DNA of 64,000 nucleotides from an uncultured Clostridia bacterium (GTDB lineage: Bacteria; Bacillota; Clostridia; Saccharofermentanales; Saccharofermentanaceae): NCBI GenBank assembly GCA_946403085.1, contig CAMIYM010000007.1:62001-126000 (forward strand), read 5' to 3'. Position numbers and translations under genes: made by a program. Of the stretch, positions 24,922 through 34,285 are shown piece by piece. The notes below the pieces were generated by a model, which searched no databases, was not told where the DNA came from, and worked only from the letters and a program-made list of their open reading frames with translations. Position 1 is the first letter of the stretch, and each line of letters opens with the position of its first letter.

Positions 24922-26459
24922 TAGCCTTCCCTCCTGGTCTTGAGAACGGGCTTGATTCCCATAACATCTTCGAACATTACGCAGCGGTTCTCGAATGCCC
25001 ATTTCTCGAATGACATATCTTCTGATGCATCACATGTAATAAGGAACTCATAATCCTTGATCTTGCACTGGATCTTCTTTGCTTTTTCCTTATGTGAAGC
25101 ATCAATGGCATCAGCGATCTTAAGTATTGATGCGAGCTTTGATACGATGACTTTCTGATCAGGCGGAAGGATCGAGTAGTAGTAACTGTCGTAAGGCTTA
25201 TTTCTCGGATAGAGTCTTACGATCATGGCCACCATATTGATCTCATCGTGGTCAAGGCCCATCAGATTAGTATTCTTGATAATTGAATATGCAACGTCAC
25301 TGTGATTTCTCGAGTGAACGAACTTGCCTATCTCATGAAGTATGACGGCTACCTGCAAAAGCAATCTGTCACGGCTTCCAAGTCCGCTTATCTTCTTTGT
25401 CTCATCGAAAAACTGCAATGCAGTCTTCTCGACGAACTCGATATGTTTCTTGCTTGAGCGGTAACGCTTTGCAATGTGTCTTGAAGCCGAGATCAGGTAA
25501 CTATCCGGCTGTATCTCAGACTTAAGTCCCTGTGAGTTAACGCAGTAGTAATAGATAATACCGTCAGACAAGGAAGCATGGGGCATATAGATAGTGTCAA
25601 CGCCCGTATATTCAAGCATATTCTTAACAAGGAGAGCCGTAGGAAGAAGCAGCGGTGCGATCATCGAAGGGATATTATCCTTAAGCGTAAGATCTGCTGC
25701 ACGGGTCTTGAAAAGATAATCATAGACCTTAAGGAACTCTTCCTTTGTAAGGATCACGGAAGACATAGCGTCATGTCCTGCGAGATGCTTGATGTAACCC
25801 ATCTCGCCCGAAAAAGCTATGAGATTCTTATATATGATCCCCTTGGGTTCCACAGCGTGATAGTCATCAAGGTCCTGGGCGATGAATTCCTCTGCCACCT
25901 CATCATAATGAATAGTCTTACTCTGAAGATCGGAGAGCATTCCCGAGATCCTTAATGAACCGAGCAAAAGGTTCTGACTGAATACAAATTCCGACTTATC
26001 GTAAACAGATGCCTGAATGGAACCTGAACCGATATCAAGGATCATGGTTCCGCTGGAAATGATCTTTGCAAAGTCAGGATAGATAGCCTGAACAGCCAGA
26101 GTCTGGTAATAACGTTCCATCGAGTTATCAAGGACCTTGATCTTGAATCCTGTTCTTGTCCTTACTTTCTCGATTACGACATCAGCATTTGAAGCGTCAC
26201 GGAATGCGGATGTAGCTACGCAGAAAACGCGCGCGACCCCATACTCCCTGCACTTCTCATCGAACATCTTAAGGCACCTGCAAAGTTCTTCAACCTGCGC
26301 AGGTGCGATAACTCCGGATGAATAAGATTTGGTTCCAAGTCCTGTAAATTTGCGGACTGCCTCGATTTCCTTAGGTTTACCTTTTGATCCTATCTCAAAG
26401 ATCTTAAGTCTAGCTGTAAGCGAGCCTATGTCGATTACTGCGACAAGCTTTTTTGCCAT
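24921..26459 (-). CDS. ppx: Exopolyphosphatase/GppA family phosphatase
   Basis: Hydrolyses polyphosphate end groups or pppGpp. 512 residues: an N-terminal ASKHA phosphatase fold with phosphate loop 1 AVIDIGSLTARLKIFEIG near residue 8 and loop 2 ILDIGSGSIQASVY near 145, then a C-terminal HD-like region with AVILHEIGKFVHSRNHSD near 385. Loop 2 reads DIGSGS rather than the usual DIGGGS. ATG at 26459 with AGAGG. Overlaps ppk by one base, so synthesis and degradation of polyphosphate are made together; the leu genes lie directly upstream on the same strand. Confidence 0.93.
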   Translation of the reverse strand: MAKKLVAVIDIGSLTARLKIFEIGSKGKPKEIEAVRKFTGLGTKSYSSGVIAPAQVEELCRCLKMFDEKCREYGVARVFCVATSAFRDASNADVVIEKVRTRTGFKIKVLDNSMERYYQTLAVQAIYPDFAKIISSGTMILDIGSGSIQASVYDKSEFVFSQNLLLGSLRISGMLSDLQSKTIHYDEVAEEFIAQDLDDYHAVEPKGIIYKNLIAFSGEMGYIKHLAGHDAMSSVILTKEEFLKVYDYLFKTRAADLTLKDNIPSMIAPLLLPTALLVKNMLEYTGVDTIYMPHASLSDGIIYYYCVNSQGLKSEIQPDSYLISASRHIAKRYRSSKKHIEFVEKTALQFFDETKKISGLGSRDRLLLQVAVILHEIGKFVHSRNHSDVAYSIIKNTNLMGLDHDEINMVAMIVRLYPRNKPYDSYYYSILPPDQKVIVSKLASILKIADAIDASHKEKAKKIQCKIKDYEFLITCDASEDMSFEKWAFENRCVMFEDVMGIKPVLKTRREG

Positions 26460-26486
26460 CGCTTATTTCCTCTTTTCTTCTTGACG

Positions 26487-27593
26487 TCAGAGATTCTCAA
26501 TAACAGCCTGTGTTATCTCTTTAGTTCCGACGAGCTTTATATTTGTACCTTCTCCGACGAAGGTTATGTCACTTGTGCGAAGTCCGCTTTCAAGAGTCTT
26601 CTTGACTGCGTTTTCGATATCGGATGCGATCTCTTCTTCACCGAACTGCATTCTCATCATCATAGCGGCAGACAGTATGCACGCTAACGGATTTGCCTTA
26701 TTCTGACCGGCAAGATCAGGTGCGGAACCATGGATAGGCTCATACATTCCCGGAGTTCCTGCTGCGCCTAAAGATGCTGAAGGAAGCATTCCGATAGAAC
26801 CAGCGATCTGTCCTGCTTCATCTGACAGGATATCGCCAAAGAGATTGCTCGTTACGATCACATCAAAAGTCGAAGGTCTGCTAATGATCTGCATAGCAGC
26901 ATTATCAACATAAAGACAGTCAAATTCGACTTCCGGATAATCGTAAGCCATCTGGCTTGCAAGTCTTCTCCACATCCTGCTCGTTAAGAGAACATTAGCC
27001 TTGTCAACCAGTGTAAGCTTTTTCCTTCTGGTCATAGCAAGTTCGAAAGCGATCTTTAAGATCCTGTTGATTTCTCCTTCTGAATAACTCTCAGTATCGT
27101 AAGCTACTTTGCCCTTAACCGTGCCGTCAGACAGACGGTCACCGCTCTGATATGATCCGATCTTACCGAAGTAGATTCCTCCTGTGAGTTCACGGACAAT
27201 AACGAAATCAATATTTCCGGGATTCTTAAGAGGCGATGCCGCCTTCAGTTCATCATATACCTTAACCGGTCTGATATTCGCATAAAGTCCCAATCCGGAT
27301 CTTAATCCAAGAAGTGCTTTCTCAGGTCTTACCTCAGGATCGACATTGTCCCATTTAGGTCCTCCGACGGCACCCAGAAGAACAGCATCACTGTCCTTTG
27401 CAGCTGAGATCGTCTCCTGCGGAAGCGGGATCCCGAATTGATCTACCGCTTCTCCGCCGGCCTTCAATTCTCTTGCGACGATTTCGATCTCCTTGCTCTT
27501 TGCAGCTGCCTCAAGAACCTCAATAGCAGCAGAAGTTATCTCTGGACCGATCCCGTCACCCGGAATAACTGCAATGTTATACTTTTTAGCCAT
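26487..27593 (-). CDS. leuB: 3-Isopropylmalate dehydrogenase
   Basis: Third step of leucine synthesis: NAD-dependent oxidation and decarboxylation of 3-isopropylmalate. 368 residues. Visible: AVIPGDGIGPEI at residues 8-19, RELTGGIYFG near 140, the substrate/Mg region VDNAAMQIISRP near 225 and SNLFGDILSDEAGQIAGSIG near 245. ATG at 27593 with GGGG upstream. Lies 17 bases after leuD. It is followed after 27 bases by ppx, with no terminator visible, so leuCDB-ppx-ppk may be one transcript. Confidence 0.96.
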   Translation of the reverse strand: MAKKYNIAVIPGDGIGPEITSAAIEVLEAAAKSKEIEIVARELKAGGEAVDQFGIPLPQETISAAKDSDAVLLGAVGGPKWDNVDPEVRPEKALLGLRSGLGLYANIRPVKVYDELKAASPLKNPGNIDFVIVRELTGGIYFGKIGSYQSGDRLSDGTVKGKVAYDTESYSEGEINRILKIAFELAMTRRKKLTLVDKANVLLTSRMWRRLASQMAYDYPEVEFDCLYVDNAAMQIISRPSTFDVIVTSNLFGDILSDEAGQIAGSIGMLPSASLGAAGTPGMYEPIHGSAPDLAGQNKANPLACILSAAMMMRMQFGEEEIASDIENAVKKTLESGLRTSDITFVGEGTNIKLVGTKEITQAVIENL

Positions 27594-27610
27594 GTTTCTA
27601 CCCCTTTAAC

Positions 27611-28102
27611 TTACATCCCGGACCTGGTATATCCTACAAGTCCGCCATTGGCCATAATGTTCTTTATAAACTCAGGAAAAGCTTTTGCATTAAAAGACTC
27701 CCCTGTAGTTATATCCTTGATGACTCCGGTATCGAAGTCAGCTTCGATCTCATCTCCTTCATTGATCTTCTGTGCTGCTTCCGGACACTCAAGGATAGGA
27801 AGTCCGACATTGATCGAATTACGGTAGAAGATCCTCGCAAAATCTTCAGCTATAACAAGTGATATACCGCTCGCTTTAATGGCTACAGGCGCATGTTCTC
27901 TTGAAGAACCGCACCCGAAATTCTTCCCGGCTACCATGATGTCTCCGGGCTTTACCCTGTCTTTGAAGGATATATCAATATCCTCCATGCAATGCTCTTT
28001 GAGGTGATCAGGATCTGCAGAAGTAAGATATCTTGCAGGAATGATTACATCAGTATCTATATTGTCTCCATACTTGAAAACTCTTCCGCTGACCTTCATC
28101 AT
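27611..28102 (-). CDS. leuD: 3-Isopropylmalate dehydratase small subunit
   Basis: 163 residues, small (swivel-domain) subunit of the 4Fe-4S isomerase that turns 2- into 3-isopropylmalate. Marks: [17 protein letters not shown] near the N-terminus and [15 protein letters not shown] near residue 58. The short form is typical of the Clostridia/archaeal type. Lies 12 bases after leuC in the operon. Confidence 0.95.
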   Translation of the reverse strand: MMKVSGRVFKYGDNIDTDVIIPARYLTSADPDHLKEHCMEDIDISFKDRVKPGDIMVAGKNFGCGSSREHAPVAIKASGISLVIAEDFARIFYRNSINVGLPILECPEAAQKINEGDEIEADFDTGVIKDITTGESFNAKAFPEFIKNIMANGGLVGYTRSGM

Positions 28103-28114
28103 TGACCTCCCCTC

Positions 28115-29395
28115 TTATAGCTCATCAGGTGTTCCGACTCTTCCAAGAACAGCTGAAGCTGCAGCAACAGGAACACCGCTCAGTATTACTTCTGATTCAG
28201 GATCACCCATACGTCCAACAAAATTTCTGTTGGTAGTTGATACACATCTCTCGCCTTTCGCAAGGACACCCATGTGACCGCCAAGACAGGGACCGCATGT
28301 AGGTGTGGATATTACACATCCCGCATCATCCAGGATCTGAAGCCAGCCGTTATCAAGAGCCTGTCTGAAGACCTTCTGGGATCCGGGTATTACAATGCAT
28401 CTGACATCCTTATGGACCTTAATGCCCTGGAGTATCGTAGCAGCTGCACCGATATCTTCAAGTCTGCCGTTAGTGCATGAACCGATAACGACCTGGTCGA
28501 TCTTCATATCCGTGCACTCGGATGCCTTCTTTGTATTTGAAGGAAGATGAGGAAGCGCTACTGTAAGGTCAATATCGTTAAGATCAATGTCTATTACCCG
28601 GCTATAGGAAGCATCCTCATCAGCCGTATAGATCTTGTAATCACTCTTGATAAATCTCTCCGGATTAGTCCTGGAGATATACTTCAGAGTATAATTATCA
28701 ACCGGGAAGATTCCATTCTTAGCGCCGCACTCTATAGCCATATTGCAGACAGTAAGTCTCTGATCCATTGAAAGAGCTTTAATGCCTTCCCCGTCGAATT
28801 CCAAAGACTTATAAAGAGCACCGTCCACACCGATCTTGCCGATTATGCTTAAGATAAGATCCTTACCTGTGACAAACTTCTTGAATGTTCCCTTGAGATT
28901 GATCCTGATCGCTTCCGGAACTTTGAACCAGGTAACTCCCCTGGCCATAGCACAGGCAAGATCCGTTGATCCAACACCTGTCGAGAATGAACCCAGCGCA
29001 CCGTAAGTGCAGGTATGTGAATCTGCACCGATAACAAGATCACCAGGAAGGACAATACCATTATCAGGAAGGATAACATGTTCGATACCCATCTCTTTAC
29101 GGCCGAGTTCATAGTAATGAGTGATCTCATGCTCGCGCGCAAAACAACGCATCGTCTTATTAAGTTCTGCGGATTTGATATCTTTATTCGGAGTGAAATG
29201 ATCCTGGATCATCAGGACTCTGTCTTTATCGAAAACATCTTTTACGCCAAGCTGCTCGAAAACTTTTATGGCAGGCGGAGTAGTTACATCATTACCGAGA
29301 ACATAATCAAGTTTTGCTTCGATAAGGTCACCGGGCGCAACGCTGTCAAGCCCTGCATGATCAGCAAGAATCTTCTGCGTCATCGTCATTGGCAT
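28115..29395 (-). CDS. leuC: 3-Isopropylmalate dehydratase large subunit
   Basis: 426 residues, aconitase-like large subunit carrying the 4Fe-4S cluster. Cluster Cys are in IGSCTNGR near residue 300 and [10 protein letters not shown] near 360; [13 protein letters not shown] near 120 holds further active-site residues. Length matches the homoaconitase-like anaerobe form rather than the 466-residue E. coli form. ATG at 29395 with GGAGG ten bases upstream. First gene of the leu operon; the 130-base leader has no T-box, no regulatory leader peptide and no clear terminator. Confidence 0.96.
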   Translation of the reverse strand: MPMTMTQKILADHAGLDSVAPGDLIEAKLDYVLGNDVTTPPAIKVFEQLGVKDVFDKDRVLMIQDHFTPNKDIKSAELNKTMRCFAREHEITHYYELGRKEMGIEHVILPDNGIVLPGDLVIGADSHTCTYGALGSFSTGVGSTDLACAMARGVTWFKVPEAIRINLKGTFKKFVTGKDLILSIIGKIGVDGALYKSLEFDGEGIKALSMDQRLTVCNMAIECGAKNGIFPVDNYTLKYISRTNPERFIKSDYKIYTADEDASYSRVIDIDLNDIDLTVALPHLPSNTKKASECTDMKIDQVVIGSCTNGRLEDIGAAATILQGIKVHKDVRCIVIPGSQKVFRQALDNGWLQILDDAGCVISTPTCGPCLGGHMGVLAKGERCVSTTNRNFVGRMGDPESEVILSGVPVAAASAVLGRVGTPDEL

Positions 29396-29465
29396 ATCAG
29401 CTTTACCTCCGAAACAATAATAAATATTTTACAACATTATTTGATTATTAAAAAGCATTAGAAAT

Positions 29466-29489
29466 AAGGCATTTAATATCAAATGCCTT
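29466..29489 (-). terminator. Hairpin after the ABC-F gene
   Basis: Stem AAGGCATTT/AAATGCCTT, loop of 6, 38 bases after the stop at 29527. U-run on the minus strand is only ATTTC, so efficiency may be modest. Confidence 0.5.
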
Positions 29490-29526
29490 TCTTTAAGTTC
29501 TTAACAAACTGTGTTTTGAGATCTGA

Positions 29527-31434
29527 TCAGTCTTCGTTCAGTTCGAAGTACTCATCGTAAAGAGCAGAAAGTTTGTTAGCATTATCTTCATAACGCTTCA
29601 GGTCTTCACTGCTGCATGAACCGCCGAACTTGGCTTCGAGTTCTTTTTGCTCTGCTTCAAGTCTTGTCGTTTCCTTCTCTATATCAGCGATCCTCTGACG
29701 GCGCTTTGCAGATTCCTTTCTGCCAAGTGCACGGTTAGCATTGCGCACTGTATTCTCATTTTCAGTTTTCGGAGCTTCCTCAGGAACTTGTGAAGAGGTG
29801 TCTGACTGCTGCACAGCTTTCCTGTAGTAATAATACGAATCGTAAAGCTCTGCTTTCTTATCCTTGAATCCGAGGACCTTGTCAGCACATTTGTCGATAA
29901 AGAATCTGTCGTGGCTTACACAGATTACTGCTCCGCTGTACTCTTTGATCGCATCCTCAAGGATCTCTCTTGAATTGATATCCAGGTGATTTGTAGGCTC
30001 ATCCAGGAAAAGAACATCAGGGTTCTCTCTGAGAAGACAGCAAAGATAAAGTCTTGACCTCTCACCACCTGACAGCATGGATATCTTTTTGAATGCATCA
30101 TCACCTTTGAATCCGAATCTGGCAAGAAGAGTTCTTGCTTCAGTAGTTCCTATATCACTTCTTGACACAAGCTCATCAAAGCATGTCATTTCCTCATCGT
30201 CAAAAGGAACGAACTGTTCCATATATCCCATAGACTGTGCAGATCCGATAAGCACAGTTCCTGATGAACCGCTGAGCTTCTCTCCTGCATGGCCGGACAG
30301 GAGTTTTAGAAGAGTTGTCTTACCGCAACCATTAGGACCTGCAAGGAAAAGTTTCTCATCTGCAGTTACTTCAAAAGATAAAGGATCAAAGAGATTGGTA
30401 TCGCTGTCTTCAAACTTCATAGCGAGATCTTTTGTCTGGAGGATGATACGGTCAGATCTTCCCGTACGTTCCAGAGGCTGAGCGGTAAAACTCATTTTCG
30501 CAAAACCTGAAGGAAGCTTTGATCTTGCTTCTTCGAGCTGTTCTTCTATCTTAGCGACCATCTTCTCTCTTTGATGGTAACCGCTGATATTCCTGTGCGA
30601 GAGCATTGTCTGCTTGACATCGAGCTGGCGTGCAAGTTCTTCTTCCAAGGCTTTTGTAACCAGACTCTGTGACTTTATAAAGTGCTCCTTCTGCTCTTTA
30701 TAATCAGTATATCCGCCTTTGTATTCAGTGATGTGACCGCCATCTAATTCGATGACTTTAGTCGCTACCTGATCAATAAAATGTCTGTCGTGAGTAATTA
30801 CAAATACTGCTCCGCCATAAGAAGACAAAAAGTTCTCAAGCCACTCAACTGCTTCCATATCAAGATGGTTAGTAGGCTCGTCAAGCAAAAGAACATCAGG
30901 CCTGTCGACGATCAGTCTTGCAAGACAGACACGCATCTTCTCACCACCTGACAAGTCCGTAAAGTCATCTCTGTCATGAATGCCTTTAAGACCTAATCCT
31001 GCAAGCGCATCTTTTAATCTGTATTCGTAATCGTATCCGCCGGAAGCTTCATAAAGAGACTGAAGCTTTGATAATTCATTAACGAGTCCGTCTGTATCTT
31101 CACCTGTTTCTGATGCATGTGAGATCTTTGAAGATACTGTCTCGATCTTAAGTTCAAGATCAACGAGATTCGAAGGTTTTAATGTGGCACCCGAAAGGTC
31201 CTGTTCATCCATGTTCTGTGAAAGATAACCTGCGATGGTATTACCGTGAAGAATAACTTCACCGTCATCCGGCGTAAGTGTTCCTTTGATGATCTTAAAC
31301 AGAGTGGATTTACCTGCACCGTTATCACCAATGAAAGCGATCCTGTCACCTTTATTCACGCGAAAAGAAACACCGTCAAGTATGCGGCGCGGTCCGTAAT
31401 TCATCGTGATGTTATTAAGTGTCAGAAGAGGCAT
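29527..31434 (-). CDS. ABC-F family ribosome-associated ATPase
   Basis: 635 residues, two ABC domains and no membrane segment. Domain 1 has GDNGAGKST near 38, LSGGEKMRVCLARL near 160 and LLLDEPTNHLD near 182; domain 2 has GPNGCGKTT near 360, LSGGERSRLYLCC near 440 and LFLDEPTNHLD near 462. A charged linker lies between and a coiled coil (about 565-620) ends the protein, as in Uup/YdiF-type members. ABC-F proteins act on the ribosome, in translation-factor or antibiotic-protection roles; the long coiled coil and absence of resistance neighbours favour a housekeeping one. ATG at 31434, AAAGGAA upstream. Confidence 0.92.
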   Translation of the reverse strand: MPLLTLNNITMNYGPRRILDGVSFRVNKGDRIAFIGDNGAGKSTLFKIIKGTLTPDDGEVILHGNTIAGYLSQNMDEQDLSGATLKPSNLVDLELKIETVSSKISHASETGEDTDGLVNELSKLQSLYEASGGYDYEYRLKDALAGLGLKGIHDRDDFTDLSGGEKMRVCLARLIVDRPDVLLLDEPTNHLDMEAVEWLENFLSSYGGAVFVITHDRHFIDQVATKVIELDGGHITEYKGGYTDYKEQKEHFIKSQSLVTKALEEELARQLDVKQTMLSHRNISGYHQREKMVAKIEEQLEEARSKLPSGFAKMSFTAQPLERTGRSDRIILQTKDLAMKFEDSDTNLFDPLSFEVTADEKLFLAGPNGCGKTTLLKLLSGHAGEKLSGSSGTVLIGSAQSMGYMEQFVPFDDEEMTCFDELVSRSDIGTTEARTLLARFGFKGDDAFKKISMLSGGERSRLYLCCLLRENPDVLFLDEPTNHLDINSREILEDAIKEYSGAVICVSHDRFFIDKCADKVLGFKDKKAELYDSYYYYRKAVQQSDTSSQVPEEAPKTENENTVRNANRALGRKESAKRRQRIADIEKETTRLEAEQKELEAKFGGSCSSEDLKRYEDNANKLSALYDEYFELNED

Positions 31435-31481
31435 GGTATTTCCTTTCAGTTTGATACGGCACTCATTGTATCACACACAAT

Positions 31482-31512
31482 AAAAAAGGGTTGCCTCAAT
31501 TGAGACAACCCT
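31482..31512 (-). terminator. Terminator after the H1-like gene
   Basis: Minus-strand stem AGGGTTGTCTC/GAGGCAACCCT (one G-U), AATT loop, followed by TTTTTTA. Confidence 0.88.
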
Positions 31513-31536
31513 GATTCATTCTAATTGTTTTTCAAA

Positions 31537-32043
31537 TTAGAAGAGGTCTACACCGTTACCATCAACGTCGTAAGCCTTCTTCTCAGAAGCAACAACATAG
31601 ATCTTGCCAGCCTTAGGAAGCTTCTTAGCGATTGCTGTAGCAGAGATTTCCTGACCATCGATCTGGAAGATGATCTCAGCCTTCTTAGCAGCAACCTTCT
31701 TTGCAGCCTTCTTTGCAGCGGGCTTCTTAGCAGCTGCCTTCTTAGCAGGAGCAGCCTTCTTTGCAGCGGGCTTCTTAGCAGCAGCCTTCTTAGCAGGTGC
31801 AGCCTTCTTAGCAGCAGCCTTCTTTGCAGGAGCAGCCTTCTTAGCTTCTGCCTTCTTAGCAGGAGCAGCAGCCTTCTTTGCAGCGGGCTTCTTAGCAGCA
31901 GCCTTCTTTGCAGCAGGCTTCTTAGCAGCTTTCTTTGCAGCGGGCTTCTTAGCCTCTGCCTTCTTAGCAGGTGCAGCAACGGGTGCAGCAGCAGGAGCAG
32001 CTACAGGTGCAACAGCCTTAACTTCTTTCTTTTCTGTATCCAT
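31537..32043 (-). CDS. Histone-H1-like Lys/Ala-rich protein (DUF6465-like C-terminus)
   Basis: 168 residues. Residues 1-30 are Ala/Pro/Val-rich; about 25-120 are an almost unbroken series of AAKKP and APAKKA units; the last 47 form a small folded domain starting EIIFQIDGQEISATAIAKK, similar to the DUF6465 family of Clostridia. The strongly basic repeat resembles eukaryotic H1 tails and bacterial HctB/AlgP-type proteins and should bind DNA, RNA or polyphosphate. ATG at 32043 with GGAGG; promoter with perfect TTGACA. Strong signals suggest an abundant protein. Function is inferred. Confidence 0.85.
   Translation of the reverse strand: MDTEKKEVKAVAPVAAPAAAPVAAPAKKAEAKKPAAKKAAKKPAAKKAAAKKPAAKKAAAPAKKAEAKKAAPAKKAAAKKAAPAKKAAAKKPAAKKAAPAKKAAAKKPAAKKAAKKVAAKKAEIIFQIDGQEISATAIAKKLPKAGKIYVVASEKKAYDVDGNGVDLF
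31680..31980 (-). repeat. Degenerate AAKKP-coding low-complexity repeat
   Basis: About 300 bases of GCxGCxAAGAAG-type repeats inside the H1-like gene, irregular 12-18 base units. It also creates long spurious open frames rich in Ser/Leu or Ala/Phe on the plus strand. Confidence 0.8.
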
Positions 32044-32084
32044 ACTAAAAGAACCTCCGTATTTTTCCTTGTTTGGATATAATA

Positions 32085-32113
32085 AATCTACATTTCTTTA
32101 CTATTTGTGTCAA
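32085..32113 (-). promoter_or_regulatory. Promoter of the H1-like gene
   Basis: Minus strand: TTGACA (32113-32108), 17-base spacer, TAGATT (32090-32085), leader about 35 bases. Confidence 0.65.
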
Positions 32114-32268
32114 CAAACATTTTTTATAATTTTTGCAGATATATTATTTCCCTGATGCTTTTATTTGTTCAGTTTACACACACGTTTGAGAACATAAAAC
32201 GGACAATTATCAAACATAATTTTCACAAAATTTCATTTTAGTTCGTAGAATTTATACTCTCATTAAAA

Positions 32269-32274
32269 TAAAAT
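32269..32274 (+). promoter_or_regulatory. -10-like element for a leaderless start at 32281
   Basis: TAAAAT ends six bases before ATG; no ribosome site. An alternative -10, TATACT, lies 22 bases before the ATG but would also give a leader lacking a ribosome site. Confidence 0.4.
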
Positions 32275-32280
32275 ATTTGC

Positions 32281-33540
32281 ATGAGAAAAATCATAACAGT
32301 TTTCAGATGGGAGATAAGCAAGCTTTTTTCAAGCTGGAAAAGAACAGTTGCACTGTTCCTGTTGCCGGCAATCCTTTTAATGGCAGCACTTAACGTATTC
32401 CCTCTTCTCATCAATTACATGTCCACAGGATCGATCAGTAAGAAGCCGGTAACTGTTGTTGCCGCACCTGAAACGTTCAGAAAATATGTTGATGAAACTG
32501 TTGATGCAAGAGTCTTCTCATACGACTATAAGACATATGAAGAATTCGCGGAAATGATAAAAGACAAACAGGCATTTCATAAACAGCTCAGAAAAGGAAT
32601 GCTTGTTTGTTATTTTTATGCCGGTGATATAAAAAGAGATTTCGATGATGAGGTGCGTTCTTACTATAACGAGATCTCTGCTGAAAATTCAGGTGCAGTC
32701 AGCAATGCTGTTATCTATGTCGGATTCGATGCAAACTCTTTAACGACCCAGGCAAGAGCAGAACAGTTTAAAGAAGGTGTCTTAAGAGGTTACCAGGACA
32801 GTCTTATCGATACCCTTGGCGGTAATTATTCTGTGGTAGGAAGTTCACTTTTCGAGACTGATACTTTTAATCCGGTAACAGATTTTGAGGATTACAGAAC
32901 AACTGCCAATACAGCTGCTTCAAGAGTTGTTCCGGGAGTTCTCATGATAATGATGTATTACTGTGTTTACTCACTTGTAAGTGATATGTTTGCATCCGAG
33001 CGGGACAGAGGATTTATGGCAAAGCTCATCATGACTCCGGTATCAAGAAGAAAGATCTATGCCGGAAAGATCCTCGCCATAAATGTTATCGTCACATGTT
33101 CCACGATCGTTACAATGCTTCTCTTATTCTTTTCATCGTGGATCAACAGAAGCAATGATGCAATGTCACTTCTTCCCTTCGGAATGATGCTGACTCCTTC
33201 TGAACTCCTGATAATCCTCGGATGCATTCCTATTACAATCCTCCTTATGACTGCAGTCTGCATAAGCACCGTCTTTTCGCTAAAGCGCATGCAGGACATC
33301 ACCGTCAATCTCCAGCTGCCGCTCATATATTTTCTCGGAGATTTTTTCCTTCAGATGTTCAGGGGTTCCAGACCTGTCACTCTTGAATACTTCATACCAC
33401 TCCATAACTCACTTGAACTTATTGCAGAGACATTCATGGCACAGAATAAAGCATGGCATGTTATATTCATCTACCTTTTGAATCTCGGACTTGCACTGCT
33501 GATATTCAGAGTTACTTTCAGAAAAGAGGAACTTCAATGA
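32281..33540 (+). CDS. ABC-2 exporter permease, NatB-like
   Basis: 419 residues. One N-terminal membrane segment (about 23-45), a long extracytoplasmic domain (about 50-210), then five membrane segments to the C-terminus: the ABC-2/NatB layout. Motif SERDRGFMAKLIMTPVSRR near residue 240 matches the conserved cytoplasmic coupling region of this family. It overlaps the ATPase gene by 4 bases (ATGA). First gene of a three-gene exporter operon. No ribosome site before ATG. Confidence 0.83.
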   Translation: MRKIITVFRWEISKLFSSWKRTVALFLLPAILLMAALNVFPLLINYMSTGSISKKPVTVVAAPETFRKYVDETVDARVFSYDYKTYEEFAEMIKDKQAFHKQLRKGMLVCYFYAGDIKRDFDDEVRSYYNEISAENSGAVSNAVIYVGFDANSLTTQARAEQFKEGVLRGYQDSLIDTLGGNYSVVGSSLFETDTFNPVTDFEDYRTTANTAASRVVPGVLMIMMYYCVYSLVSDMFASERDRGFMAKLIMTPVSRRKIYAGKILAINVIVTCSTIVTMLLLFFSSWINRSNDAMSLLPFGMMLTPSELLIILGCIPITILLMTAVCISTVFSLKRMQDITVNLQLPLIYFLGDFFLQMFRGSRPVTLEYFIPLHNSLELIAETFMAQNKAWHVIFIYLLNLGLALLIFRVTFRKEELQ

Positions 33541-34268
33541 TCCGGTTAGTTGATGTACACAAGAGTTATACGAAAGAGCGCGAGACTATCAAAGGAGTCA
33601 GCTTTGAAGTCCACGAAGGCCAGATCTTCGGACTTCTGGGACCTAACGGTGCCGGCAAGACGACACTGATGCAGATGATCGCGACCCTGATGAAGCCTAC
33701 ATCAGGCAAGATAGAGATAGACGGATTATCCGGTGATAAGGATCTTCTTGAGATCCATAGAAAGATCGGATTCCTTACTAATGAGATCAAGCTCGATCCT
33801 ATGTCCACACCTAACAATCTCTTCAATTTCTTTGCTGAACTCTACGATATTCCCGAAAAGGAACTTAAGGACAGAAGAGATGAGAGCTTTGCCAGATTCG
33901 GCATCACTCCTTTTGCAGATAAGAAGATCAACGAACTGTCAACAGGCATGAAGCAGAAGATCTCGATCGCCATAAGCCTTATCCATAACCCGCCTGTCGT
34001 CATCTTCGATGAACCGACTAACGGACTTGATATCCTTACATCAAAGCAGGTTACGGATTACCTTAAGGAGCTTAAGGAGAAGGGACATGCGATAATCCTC
34101 TCCACTCACATATTCTCAGTTGCAGAGGAACTATGTGATGAGATAGCGATCTTAGTTGACGGAAAGATAGCTGCTCAAGGAACTGTCGGCGAGATCATCA
34201 AACAGGCGGATGTCGAGAGCTTCGAGAAGGCTTTCTTCAAGATATATGTGGAAAATCACATTGAATAA
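33537..34268 (+). CDS. ABC exporter ATPase, NatA-like
   Basis: 243 residues. Walker [10 protein letters not shown] near residue 38, signature [12 protein letters not shown] near 135, Walker [13 protein letters not shown] near 157, H-loop STHIF near 192. ATG at 33537 overlaps the upstream permease stop (ATGA) with GAGGAA nine bases before; the frame is open further upstream but that part lies inside the permease. NatA-type ATPases drive ABC-2 exporters of sodium or other small substrates; substrate here unknown. Confidence 0.9.
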   Translation: MIRLVDVHKSYTKERETIKGVSFEVHEGQIFGLLGPNGAGKTTLMQMIATLMKPTSGKIEIDGLSGDKDLLEIHRKIGFLTNEIKLDPMSTPNNLFNFFAELYDIPEKELKDRRDESFARFGITPFADKKINELSTGMKQKISIAISLIHNPPVVIFDEPTNGLDILTSKQVTDYLKELKEKGHAIILSTHIFSVAEELCDEIAILVDGKIAAQGTVGEIIKQADVESFEKAFFKIYVENHIE

Positions 34269-34285
34269 CAGGAAAAGACATTAAG

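Noticed and set aside
24922..25002. 27-residue extension of PPK upstream of 24921
   Set aside because: It lies inside ppx in another frame; the TAATG junction with GGAGGG upstream fixes the start.
29396..29526. T-box or leader-peptide attenuator before leuC
   Set aside because: No T-box sequence, no Leu-rich leader frame and no antiterminator pair; the same is true before ilvE.
31680..31980. Possible direct-repeat array such as CRISPR
   Set aside because: Units are irregular, coding, and without unique spacers of even length.
31525..32155. Long plus-strand frames rich in Ser/Leu/Cys or Ala/Phe opposite the H1-like gene
   Set aside because: They mirror the GCxAAG repeat in other frames; no ribosome site, and composition is a by-product of the repeat.
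32113..32280. Hidden small gene or ncRNA in the largest intergenic gap
   Set aside because: A/T-rich, no open frame with a ribosome site, no stable hairpin with U-run; only promoter elements are seen.
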